Assembly: GCA_018432935.1 (NCBI GenBank)
Contig: JAHDSF010000005.1
Span: 62,001 to 126,000, forward strand
Origin: Rhodospirillales bacterium
Lineage (GTDB): Bacteria > Pseudomonadota > Alphaproteobacteria > Rhodospirillales > Shumkoniaceae
Reading direction: 5' to 3'
DNA: 64,000 bases
Below the pieces are notes generated by a model. The model worked only from the letters and a program-made list of their open reading frames with translations. It searched no databases and had not been told where the DNA came from. A program made the translations under genes and the position numbers. Positions 25,889 through 33,440 of the stretch are shown one piece after another. How positions within the stretch are numbered: the stretch's first letter is position 1; every line of letters begins with the position of its first letter.

Positions 25889-27795
25889 GGTGGACCTGTC
25901 CTCGGGTCGATCCGGCACGTCGCTGGTGTTCTCTCGACGAGCGACAATGTCAACTGGATGCCCCCTAGGCCGAGCGTCCGCGACGTCGGCCAATTGCCGG
26001 CCACCTCGGAGACGACCGTCGCGCAACAATTCGCGAGCAACTGCTCCACGAGGTAGCCGATCCCCCGGGATGCGAGGGGATCCCGCGGCACGAGGAGGTG
26101 GGTAATGCTTTCGCGGTTCAGTTGATCGACAAAGTGGCCAACGCCGGTCGCCGACGAACCCACATCGATTCTCGCCTCAAGCTGCGCGTGCGCATAAAAC
26201 ACGGGAACGTCCAGGTAATATACCGCCTCACGGTTGACGACCAGGACCCGGTCGCCCGGCTTCAGGCGCTGGTTCACCTCCTCGATGGCCAGGTAGGGCG
26301 CGACGTTCCTGGCGAGGTATTCCGATCGGCCCTCGCCGACGAGCACCATGCGGGCCGGGTTGGCCGCGAACACCACCTGGCCTGCGGCCTGTACCAGGAG
26401 GGTTCCGGCCGCCGCCGCCGCCGCCGGCAGCCGCAGCCCCGGAAAGCCTCGCGCGGCTTGGTGCGCCAGAGCGAGCGCCGCCATGATCCCGAGCGGGAAA
26501 ACGGGCAGGAAATGGCGGACGCGCTGCGAGGGACCGAGGCAGAACCACGCGACGTAGAAGAGCGCCCCAACCGCCAGCATGAACCCCGCCCGCTTTCGCA
26601 AGCCCTCCTCGGAGCGCGATATCAATCCGCACGCCGCGAACGGCACCAACGCGATCAGCAACGGTCCCAACCCGATCCGGCCGCTGTCGAACGCCGGCGC
26701 CGGGGAGAAGGTGGCGAGAAACGGATAGCTGATGAACCCCATCAGATCCCGAGGCAATGCACTCTCGGCCTCCCGGTATCCGAGGAGGAACCGTGCATGG
26801 TGCTCGAGGTCCCACGCAATCCCCGGCCTATAGGGGAGAATTCCGGCGAGCATGGGGAAGACGGGGTCGCCGCTCTCCCACCATTGCCAGAGGTACCACT
26901 GCGCCCCGGCCGACGCCGCGGCGACGACGAACAGCAACGCCTGCTTCTGCCGGCGCCAGACACAACATCCGACTGCGCCGAGACAGGCAGCGAACAACAG
27001 CCCTGTGTACTTCGATGCCGCGAAGAATCCGGCCGCCAGCCCGGCCAGGATCGCATAGCGAGGATTCTCCCGCGCCCTGGTCGCCGCCATCACCCCCAAT
27101 ACGACTAAGGCGGCGTCACGCACCTCGACCTGGCCGGTGCCAGCGCCGTAGATCACCGCCGGCGTGGTCAGGAACAGGGCGGCAACGGCGAGCGCCGCTT
27201 CGTCCGACATCATGCGGCGTGCGGCGACGAACATGATGGCGCCCGCCGACCAGCCGGTGACCATCGCCCATAAGGTCAGGCAGGTCTCGCCGCCCAGGCC
27301 GAGGGCGGCAAGGTAGGTCATGTGGAGAAGCATCGGGGACGCCCCGTCCACCGCCCGCTCGATGAAGAAGAGGCGGCCCTCCTTCAGGAACAGCTTCGGG
27401 GTCGCGAAGTGGTAGGCGAGCGAGTCGGCGTCGGCAGGCGGCGCCAGGCCCTCGATCACGTCGCCGAACGCGGTGACGGCGAGGATGACAAGCAGGAACA
27501 GGAGGACGGACCGGTGCCCGAACCGGAACGCCGGCAGCGGACGCACCTTGCGGAAGGTCGCCAGCCCTGCGGCCAGGACGACGGCCAGCGCCCCCAGGTG
27601 AACCGGCGCGATCACGCCAGCCAGGCCCATGAAGAACACCAGCCAGCCGAGGATGCCGAAGCCCAGCACGAAGGAGACCACGGCATGCTCGAGCCGGTCA
27701 CCATCGTCAACCCGAAGAATGCGGAGAGCGGCACCGCCCGTCCCGAGCGAGGCGGCCATGAGGAGAGGCAGGGCGAGAGCGGCCGGTAGCGTCAC
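25885..27795 (-). CDS. GT-C-like integral membrane glycosyltransferase
   Basis: A 636-residue protein with about ten to twelve transmembrane helices and a C-terminal soluble domain (about 500-636). In the first large loop, PPADADSLAYHFATPKLFLK (119-138) carries the acidic pair and the YH motif typical of GT-C transferases that use polyprenyl-phosphate sugars. A polyprenyl-phosphate sugar would be supplied by the DPM1-like GT2 two genes upstream (28665-29402). The start is the GTG at 27795, overlapping the stop of a 49-aa membrane protein as GTGA; the first helix begins at once. The upstream extension of the frame covers the neighbouring gene only. It may add a side sugar in the periplasm. Confidence 0.7.
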   Translation of the reverse strand: MTLPAALALPLLMAASLGTGGAALRILRVDDGDRLEHAVVSFVLGFGILGWLVFFMGLAGVIAPVHLGALAVVLAAGLATFRKVRPLPAFRFGHRSVLLFLLVILAVTAFGDVIEGLAPPADADSLAYHFATPKLFLKEGRLFFIERAVDGASPMLLHMTYLAALGLGGETCLTLWAMVTGWSAGAIMFVAARRMMSDEAALAVAALFLTTPAVIYGAGTGQVEVRDAALVVLGVMAATRARENPRYAILAGLAAGFFAASKYTGLLFAACLGAVGCCVWRRQKQALLFVVAAASAGAQWYLWQWWESGDPVFPMLAGILPYRPGIAWDLEHHARFLLGYREAESALPRDLMGFISYPFLATFSPAPAFDSGRIGLGPLLIALVPFAACGLISRSEEGLRKRAGFMLAVGALFYVAWFCLGPSQRVRHFLPVFPLGIMAALALAHQAARGFPGLRLPAAAAAAGTLLVQAAGQVVFAANPARMVLVGEGRSEYLARNVAPYLAIEEVNQRLKPGDRVLVVNREAVYYLDVPVFYAHAQLEARIDVGSSATGVGHFVDQLNRESITHLLVPRDPLASRGIGYLVEQLLANCCATVVSEVAGNWPTSRTLGLGGIQLTLSLVERTPATCRIDPRTGPP

Positions 27796-27941
27796 GACGC
27801 GGCCCGCGTCAGGACGCCCGCCAGGTGTTCGAGTATCGGCCCGAACTGGATCATATAGCCGACCAGGACGCCGATCACCCAGATCCAGGCCGCCACCAGG
27901 GCCGTACGCGTCCGCCACAACTCCGGGCGGTCCCTGGTCAT
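27792..27941 (-). CDS. 49-aa single-TM protein
   Basis: A short gene lying between two clear genes. The ATG at 27941 comes 4 nt after the methyltransferase stop, an AGGAAGGG ribosome site lies 8 nt upstream, and the stop overlaps the GTG of the GT-C-like gene. The product starts MTRDRPELWRTRTALVAAWI and continues through one transmembrane helix (about 14-32, with WVIGVLVGYMIQF) to a short tail. No family is recognised. Its strict coupling within the DPM1-like / methyltransferase / GT-C set suggests it works with them, perhaps as a small subunit of the membrane enzyme. Confidence 0.7.
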   Translation of the reverse strand: MTRDRPELWRTRTALVAAWIWVIGVLVGYMIQFGPILEHLAGVLTRAAS

Positions 27942-27945
27942 GCCG

Positions 27946-28668
27946 CTAACCCTTCCTCGCCACGGCAATGAGGTTCTTGCCGATCGGCATGGGAAGGGCC
28001 TGCTCGATCAGCCGGACGACAGGAACGAAGGCGCGGTCGTAGAGATGCGCCATCGTCGGGTTGAGCCGGGGCGAGCCGGCCAGGGTCTGCAACAGGAACC
28101 ACGGCAGCACCCCCGGCGCGTCGCGGTAGGCCAACTTGAGCGGGCGGAAGCCCGCCGCCTCAATGCGTCGCCCGAGCGCGGCCCGGGTATAGCGCCGGAA
28201 ATGGCCGACCTCGCGATCGAAGCGGCTGAACAGGAACGGCAGCGCCGGAACGAACAGACACAGACTGCCGCCCGGCCGCAAAGCCCGGAACAGCCCGCGC
28301 AGGGCACCGGCGTCGTCCTCCACGTGCTCGAGCACGTTGACCATGACGACCGCATCCCAGGCCCCCTCTCCGCCCTGGCCGAGATGCTGCTCAAGGGAGG
28401 CCTGCGCAACCGTGACGCTGGCGCTGGCAAAGCGCTCCCGCAGCCGGCGTGCCAGATCCGCGTCGGGCTCGACAAGGTCCAGGGATTCGGCGAAGGGGAG
28501 GAGGCGGTGCGAGATCTCGCCGATGCCGGCGCCGATCTCCAGGATTCGGCCGCGCAGGTGCGGCCGGAAGGTGTCGATGATCCAGCCGTAGTAGTTGTCG
28601 AGTCCGGCGAGCGTCTCGAGATCGTGCCCGGCGTAGCGGTGCTCGCCTTCTCCTACGGCGCCCCTCAC
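27946..28668 (-). CDS. Class I SAM-dependent methyltransferase
   Basis: A 240-residue methyltransferase (Methyltransf_11/23 type). ILEIGAGIGEISHRLLPF (about 41-58) is motif I, LVEPDADLARRL follows, and VVMVNVLEHVEDDAGAL (about 104-120) is the LEHV motif common to this subfamily. The C-terminus ends in a helix-rich segment with AHLYDRAFVPVVRL. The GTG at 28668 overlaps the GT2 stop as GTGA, and the longer frame to 28725 shadows the GT2. DPM1-type GT2 and methyltransferases of this type are often neighbours in exopolysaccharide loci; the target is unknown. Confidence 0.88.
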   Translation of the reverse strand: MRGAVGEGEHRYAGHDLETLAGLDNYYGWIIDTFRPHLRGRILEIGAGIGEISHRLLPFAESLDLVEPDADLARRLRERFASASVTVAQASLEQHLGQGGEGAWDAVVMVNVLEHVEDDAGALRGLFRALRPGGSLCLFVPALPFLFSRFDREVGHFRRYTRAALGRRIEAAGFRPLKLAYRDAPGVLPWFLLQTLAGSPRLNPTMAHLYDRAFVPVVRLIEQALPMPIGKNLIAVARKG

Positions 28669-29402
28669 GCCCCGACCACCCCGTAGCGCAGAATGCACCA
28701 GATCGCCCTCACCCCGTCCTTCCAACCGATCTTCTTGCCCTCTTCGTAGGTGCGGCCGTAGTAGCTGATGCCGACCTCGTAAATGTGCGGGCGCGGGCGG
28801 AGCCGCCCCAGCTTTGCCGTCACCTCGGGCTCGAAGCCGAAACGCTCCTCCTGCAGCGGGATGCGGTCGAGGACATCCTTGCGGAAGACCTTGTAGCAGG
28901 TCTCCATGTCGGTGAGTGTCAGGTTGGTGACCATGTTGGAGAGCAGGGTCAGGAAGCGGTTGCCGAGGCTGTGCCAGAAGTAGAGCACGCGCACCACCTC
29001 GCCGCCACGGAACCGCGACCCGAAAACCACATCCGCGCGGCCGTCGAGGATGGGGCGCAGAAGCTTGGGATATTCGCCGGGGTCGTATTCCAGGTCGGCA
29101 TCCTGGATCAGGACGATCTCGCCGACGGCAGCCGAAAAGCCGGTCCGGAGAGCCGCCCCCTTGCCGCGATTGCGATCGTGACGGATCACTTTTACCTGTG
29201 GATGCTTGGCTGCCAGGGCGCAGGCAACATCGTGGCTTGCGTCCGGCGAAGCGTCGTCAACGATGACGAGATCAAGCGCCAGACCCTCTCGCGGCGCGGC
29301 CAAGACACGTTCAACCAGATCCTGCAGGGTCGCCTCCTCGCCGTAGCAGGGAATGACGACACTGAGCGTCCGAAACACGGCGGATTTTTGATCTGACAAC
29401 AT
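28665..29402 (-). CDS. GT2 glycosyltransferase, dolichyl/polyprenyl-phosphate mannose synthase type
   Basis: A 245-residue GT-A enzyme. SVVIPCYGEEATLQDLVERV (about 14-33) starts the nucleotide-binding domain, LVIVDDASPD (45-54) is motif I, LIQDADLEYDPGEY (97-110) contains the metal-binding DAD, and FGSRFRGGEVVRV (125-137) matches DPM1/DpgD-type enzymes. It lacks C-terminal TM helices, so it is a soluble or peripheral form. It probably transfers a sugar from a nucleotide donor to polyprenyl phosphate for the GT-C-like enzyme at 25885-27795. It is the first gene of its operon; the 117-nt gap upstream contains no clear -35/-10 pair. Confidence 0.92.
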   Translation of the reverse strand: MLSDQKSAVFRTLSVVIPCYGEEATLQDLVERVLAAPREGLALDLVIVDDASPDASHDVACALAAKHPQVKVIRHDRNRGKGAALRTGFSAAVGEIVLIQDADLEYDPGEYPKLLRPILDGRADVVFGSRFRGGEVVRVLYFWHSLGNRFLTLLSNMVTNLTLTDMETCYKVFRKDVLDRIPLQEERFGFEPEVTAKLGRLRPRPHIYEVGISYYGRTYEEGKKIGWKDGVRAIWCILRYGVVGA

Positions 29403-29519
29403 GAGACCTGCTACCGGCAGAGGCGAACCACCTAACGCGCCCCGCGGGCCGGGGTCAAGCCTTGCTCGTTATAGGGGATGCAGGACCGCCAGAATTGGGC
29501 GCGGACAGACGGCAGCTCG

Positions 29520-30626
29520 TCAGGGGGCTTTTTCCGCGGCCGGCATCGTGGCGATCTGGCGCCCGATCCATACCGCCATTTGCTGCCCCGCGATCTCGTG
29601 GCCGTACCTGCTCCAATGGCCGTCATGAGCGAAATGCACGGCCTGAAACCCGGCAGAGTCCAGCGCGTCGGTCGGGTCGATCACATCGATCCCGCGCCCT
29701 GCCAGTTCGCGAACGATCGCCTTGCGTCTCTCGACCCACGGCTTGTCGTGGTTCATCAGTTCAAATCGGCTTGGAATGACAAGAACGGCGTAAGGCGTTC
29801 CCGACGGAAACATATCGCGCAGGCGGACGATCTCGTCCGCCGTCGACGCGGCGACCCGATGCGAATCGAGGCTGACGAGGTGCCGGTGGTCGACATGCGG
29901 CACGGCTACGACGCCGATCGCCTCCAGGGCGCGCACCAACTCGGGATTCTTCTTGATGCTGATCGCGATCAGATTGTATAGGGCCGAGCGCCCCGTGAGC
30001 CACAACTTGACGCTTACCAGGCGGTTGGACGGCGCCGCTGCGGAAGGATCCTCTGCGACCTTCCCGTCGCAGTCGTAGACCGCCAAGTCGTTCTCGATCA
30101 CCAGACCGACCACCACCGCCCGCGGTCTTGCCTTCGAAAGCAGTTGCCTGGCCAACGACTGGTAGCCGCAGACGTCCGTCCCCGGACTGGCGACATTATA
30201 GGTTTCCGACGTGGCTAATCGAGCCGCGACGGAAGCGAACGAGTCACGCGCGTCCACCCCCCACCCGAACGTGAAGGAATCGCCGATCGCCCAAACCCGT
30301 CCCTCTGCAGCCGTGACTGGCGCATCGTTCCGAAATCCGGACCGATTGATGTCGATCCTGACCCGAAAATCGCCGTCGTTCTGGGCGAAATACCCCGAAA
30401 AGCCGGGTCGCCCCATGGCGAAGGGGCGAGAGTTGTGGGGATCCAGAACCGTTTGCATGAACCGCGAGTTGTCGAACTCCGCCCATCCAGGGAAACTCAC
30501 CCGAGATGCCAGTTCTGCGGCACCGACGGCGACGGCCGTGGACACCAGCAACACCGTCAAGTTCACAAGCAGATGTCGCACCGTTTTCTTACTCATGTCC
30601 CCAATCGTTCGGTTCTCGCGGTTCAC
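29520..30626 (-). CDS. SGNH/GDSL hydrolase-type membrane-anchored protein
   Basis: A 368-residue protein with one N-terminal signal anchor (about 17-38) and a periplasmic SGNH domain. AIGDSFTFGWG (113-123) is block I with Ser117, VGLVIENDL near residue 188 contains the block III-like Asn, and DGHWSRYGH (about 336-344) is block V with the Asp/His pair. Such proteins act as polysaccharide O-acetyltransferases or esterases. The GTG at 30626 overlaps the GT2 stop as GTGA, with GGAG 3 nt upstream; an ATG 30 nt downstream is the alternative. Unlike the other two SGNH-like genes of the locus, it has no adjacent MBOAT gene and may rely on one of the two copies nearby. Confidence 0.75.
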   Translation of the reverse strand: MNRENRTIGDMSKKTVRHLLVNLTVLLVSTAVAVGAAELASRVSFPGWAEFDNSRFMQTVLDPHNSRPFAMGRPGFSGYFAQNDGDFRVRIDINRSGFRNDAPVTAAEGRVWAIGDSFTFGWGVDARDSFASVAARLATSETYNVASPGTDVCGYQSLARQLLSKARPRAVVVGLVIENDLAVYDCDGKVAEDPSAAAPSNRLVSVKLWLTGRSALYNLIAISIKKNPELVRALEAIGVVAVPHVDHRHLVSLDSHRVAASTADEIVRLRDMFPSGTPYAVLVIPSRFELMNHDKPWVERRKAIVRELAGRGIDVIDPTDALDSAGFQAVHFAHDGHWSRYGHEIAGQQMAVWIGRQIATMPAAEKAP

Positions 30627-31558
30627 TCACTCCGGCTGCAAACCTGATCATGACGTCCGAGAGGAGAGCGAGGCAGGACCGTCCGGTCAAGAGCCCGCAG
30701 CGACTCGATCAGCCGGATCGGTGCTCTCAAGGTCGTTGACACGATTGCAGCATATCGGCCAGCGCCGATGTACGCCGTGGCGGCTTCCCGATGGATCGCC
30801 ACTTCGCGAAACAGAACTGCCAGCAGCCCCCCGCCTGGCCGCCCGCGCATATCGCCGGCGTAGCGGCAGGCGACGGTGTGGCAGCACTCAAGTCGCCGGC
30901 GCGTGTAACTCATGATGCTGCCCGGGACCAGGTGGTAGAGCGACAGCGCCTCGTCGAAGACGAGGAAGCGGGCGCCGGGCGGGCGAAGGACGGCCAGCCA
31001 CATCTCGAAATCCTGGGCGTTGGGCAGCGTCTCGTCGAAGCCTCCGGCGGCAACGATCGCATCACGGCGCGCCACCACCGTGCAGGTGTCGAGGAAGCCC
31101 CTCTTGTACAGCCCGACGAACGGATCGGCGCAGGCGCGGAACCGGGCCGCGCAATCATTGAGGAGGCGAGCTTCGCCGTCGACGATCCAGCCGTTGTGGG
31201 CAACCAGGACATGGCCCTGATCCAGGTGCGCCAGGCTGCGCTCCAGCTTCGCCGGCAGCCATTCGTCGTCGGCGTCGAGGAACGCGAGCACCGGCTGCGT
31301 CGCCTCGACGATGGCCCGGTTGCGGGCAGCCCCCGCGCCACGGTTCGGCTGCCGGAACACTTTGAGCGTGGTGGCACCCATGAAGCCCCGGCAGGCCTCT
31401 GCCGCTTCGAACGTGCCGTCGGCAGAGCCGTCGTCGACCACCACCGCTTCCCGCGGCGGCAGCGTCTGCGCGGCGACGCTGCGCAGCGCCCGCGCGATGG
31501 TCGCCGCGGCGCGGTAGGCGGGAATGATGACACTGACGGGCGCCGTGCGCTCAGGCAT
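30623..31558 (-). CDS. GT2 family glycosyltransferase
   Basis: A 311-residue GT-A enzyme. VSVIIPAYRAAATIARAL (8-25) begins the domain, AVVVDDGSADGTFEAA (38-53) is motif I, RNRAIVEATQPVLAFLDADD (79-98) includes the metal-binding DAD, and FDETLPNAQDFEMWL near residue 173 holds the ED-type acceptor motif. No transmembrane helix is visible, so it should act at the cytoplasmic face. It overlaps the upstream AsnB gene by 8 nt and the SGNH gene as GTGA. Confidence 0.9.
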   Translation of the reverse strand: MPERTAPVSVIIPAYRAAATIARALRSVAAQTLPPREAVVVDDGSADGTFEAAEACRGFMGATTLKVFRQPNRGAGAARNRAIVEATQPVLAFLDADDEWLPAKLERSLAHLDQGHVLVAHNGWIVDGEARLLNDCAARFRACADPFVGLYKRGFLDTCTVVARRDAIVAAGGFDETLPNAQDFEMWLAVLRPPGARFLVFDEALSLYHLVPGSIMSYTRRRLECCHTVACRYAGDMRGRPGGGLLAVLFREVAIHREAATAYIGAGRYAAIVSTTLRAPIRLIESLRALDRTVLPRSPLGRHDQVCSRSE

Positions 31559-33437
31559 GCGCCAGGTCCTCGATGGAGGCGGCGGGCGCCGCCGCGCGAC
31601 CTCCCCCGCCAGTGAAGGTCCGTACCGCCAGTTCCAGCATCAGCAGGGTGTAGACGCGAAATCCGTGGCGGTCGGGATCGGCCAGCAGGCGATCGATGCC
31701 TTCCGCGCTCCACCATCCGCGGTCGAGCGTGGCGGGAGCGGTGAGCAGCCGCCGCGCCGAGGCGCCAAGACCGGAGCGGATCCAGGCGGGAACCGGGGAG
31801 GCGAAGCCCTGCTTGGGCGCGGCCAGCACCTCGGCCGGAAGGTGGCTGGCGGCAATGCGGCGCTCCAGCGCCTTCTGGCGGCCCGCCGAGGCCCGGACCT
31901 CCGGCGGGACCGCCAGCGCCGCCTCGACCAGACGATGGTCAAGAAAGGGCACCCTGCCCTCGACGCTGACCGCCATCGAGGTGCGGTCGAGCAGGGTCAG
32001 CAGGTCCTCCGGAAGGTAGGTGTTGAGGTCGGCATAGAGCTGGGCGGTATCCGCAGGGGCGCCAAACTCATCCGCGAACGCCCGCTGAGCCGGCTCGGAG
32101 GGAGGCAGGCGGCAGCCGATCAGCCGCCGCAGGGGTGCCGGGAAATGCGTGGCATGGTCGTGGATGTAGAGGCCGCGGTCGCGGTCACGCGCTTCCGCAC
32201 GACCGAGCTTCCAGGCAAGCGCCGGGTCGAAAGCGGCCGCCGCCGGCTCGACTACGCCCCGTCGCAGCCAGCGCGGCAGCATGAGGTAGCGGCGCTCGAC
32301 CGGGAGCTGGAAATAGCGGCCGTAGCCGGCGAACAGCTCGTCGCCGCCGGTGCCGTTGAGGGCGACCGTCACCCGCTCCGCCAGCACCCGCTCGATCAGG
32401 TAGTTGGGCAGCAGGGCGGCGTCGTTGAGCGGCTCCTCGCAATGCCAGGCGAGCATCGGCAGCAGGTCGGCGATGGACGCCGCCGGCACGTCGATCAGGG
32501 TATGCCGGGTGCCGTAGCGCTCGGCGACCGCGGCGGCCAGCGGCGATTCGTCGACCGCGGCGCCTTCGAAACGGACCGTGTAGGTGTTGAGCGGCCCGCC
32601 GGCATGACCGGCCGACAGAGCCACCATCAGCCCGGAATCGATTCCCCCCGACAGCAGTGCCCCGACGGGAACGTCGCTGCGCAGCTGGAGCCGGACGGCG
32701 TCGGCCAGCAGGCCCGTGATGCGCTCCTCCACCGCCGCCGGCTCGGCGGGCAGACCGGCGGCCGGCCGGGCGCGCCAGTAGCGGCGCACCTCGATCCCCC
32801 GATCGTCCGCGACAAGCAGGTGGCCCGGCATCAGCTTGTGGACGCCGGCGAACAGGGTGTGCGGCCCCGGCACGTAGCCGTGCGCCAGGTAGGCCGAGAC
32901 CGCCTGCTCGTCGATGCGCGGGCCGACCAGGCCGGAGGCGAACAGGGCCTTGATCTCGGAGGCGAAGATGATGCCGCCGTTGCTCGTCTCGCTCCAATAG
33001 AGCGGCTTCACGCCGAGCCGGTCGCGCACCAGCAGCAGGCGGTGGCGGTCGCGCTCGTACAGGGCCAGCGCGTACATGCCGTTGAGGCGGTCGACGAAGC
33101 CGTCGCCCCAGCGGTCGGCGAGCGGCAGCACCGCTTCGATGTCGCCGGAGGTCTGGTAGGGGTAGTCCGGCTCCTCGGCCCGCAGCTCGACGTAATTGTA
33201 GATCTCGCCGTTGCCGGCCAGCACGCGGCGGCCGCCGGCCTCGACGATCGGCTGGTCGCCGGTGGCGAGGTCGATGATGGCGAGACGGCGGAAGCCGAGC
33301 TGGTAGCGCCGGTCCGGGCTGACGTAGCGGCCCTCGCCGTCCGGCCCGCGGTGGCGGATGACGGCGAGCATGGCGTCGAGGTCCGCCATACGTGGGCTCG
33401 ATGTTCGGGGGAAGAACGCGCCGGCAAGTCCGCACAT
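31551..33437 (-). CDS. asnB: Asparagine synthetase-like amidotransferase, copy 3
   Basis: A 628-residue glutamine amidotransferase. Cys2 (MCGLAGAFF), GNGEIYNYVEL (75-85) and SGDIEAVLPL (97-106) define the glutaminase domain, and SGGIDS (263-268) is the ATP loop. NGTGGDELFAGYGRYFQL and VEGRVPFLDHRLVEAAL mark the synthetase core. The length and FAGVHKLMPGHLL resemble the amidotransferases found in exosortase-linked exopolysaccharide loci, though no exosortase gene is present here. It starts 3 nt after the heparinase-like gene ends. The predicted substrate is a carboxylated sugar in the glycan. Confidence 0.92.
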   Translation of the reverse strand: MCGLAGAFFPRTSSPRMADLDAMLAVIRHRGPDGEGRYVSPDRRYQLGFRRLAIIDLATGDQPIVEAGGRRVLAGNGEIYNYVELRAEEPDYPYQTSGDIEAVLPLADRWGDGFVDRLNGMYALALYERDRHRLLLVRDRLGVKPLYWSETSNGGIIFASEIKALFASGLVGPRIDEQAVSAYLAHGYVPGPHTLFAGVHKLMPGHLLVADDRGIEVRRYWRARPAAGLPAEPAAVEERITGLLADAVRLQLRSDVPVGALLSGGIDSGLMVALSAGHAGGPLNTYTVRFEGAAVDESPLAAAVAERYGTRHTLIDVPAASIADLLPMLAWHCEEPLNDAALLPNYLIERVLAERVTVALNGTGGDELFAGYGRYFQLPVERRYLMLPRWLRRGVVEPAAAAFDPALAWKLGRAEARDRDRGLYIHDHATHFPAPLRRLIGCRLPPSEPAQRAFADEFGAPADTAQLYADLNTYLPEDLLTLLDRTSMAVSVEGRVPFLDHRLVEAALAVPPEVRASAGRQKALERRIAASHLPAEVLAAPKQGFASPVPAWIRSGLGASARRLLTAPATLDRGWWSAEGIDRLLADPDRHGFRVYTLLMLELAVRTFTGGGGRAAAPAASIEDLAHA

Positions 33438-33440
33438 CGC

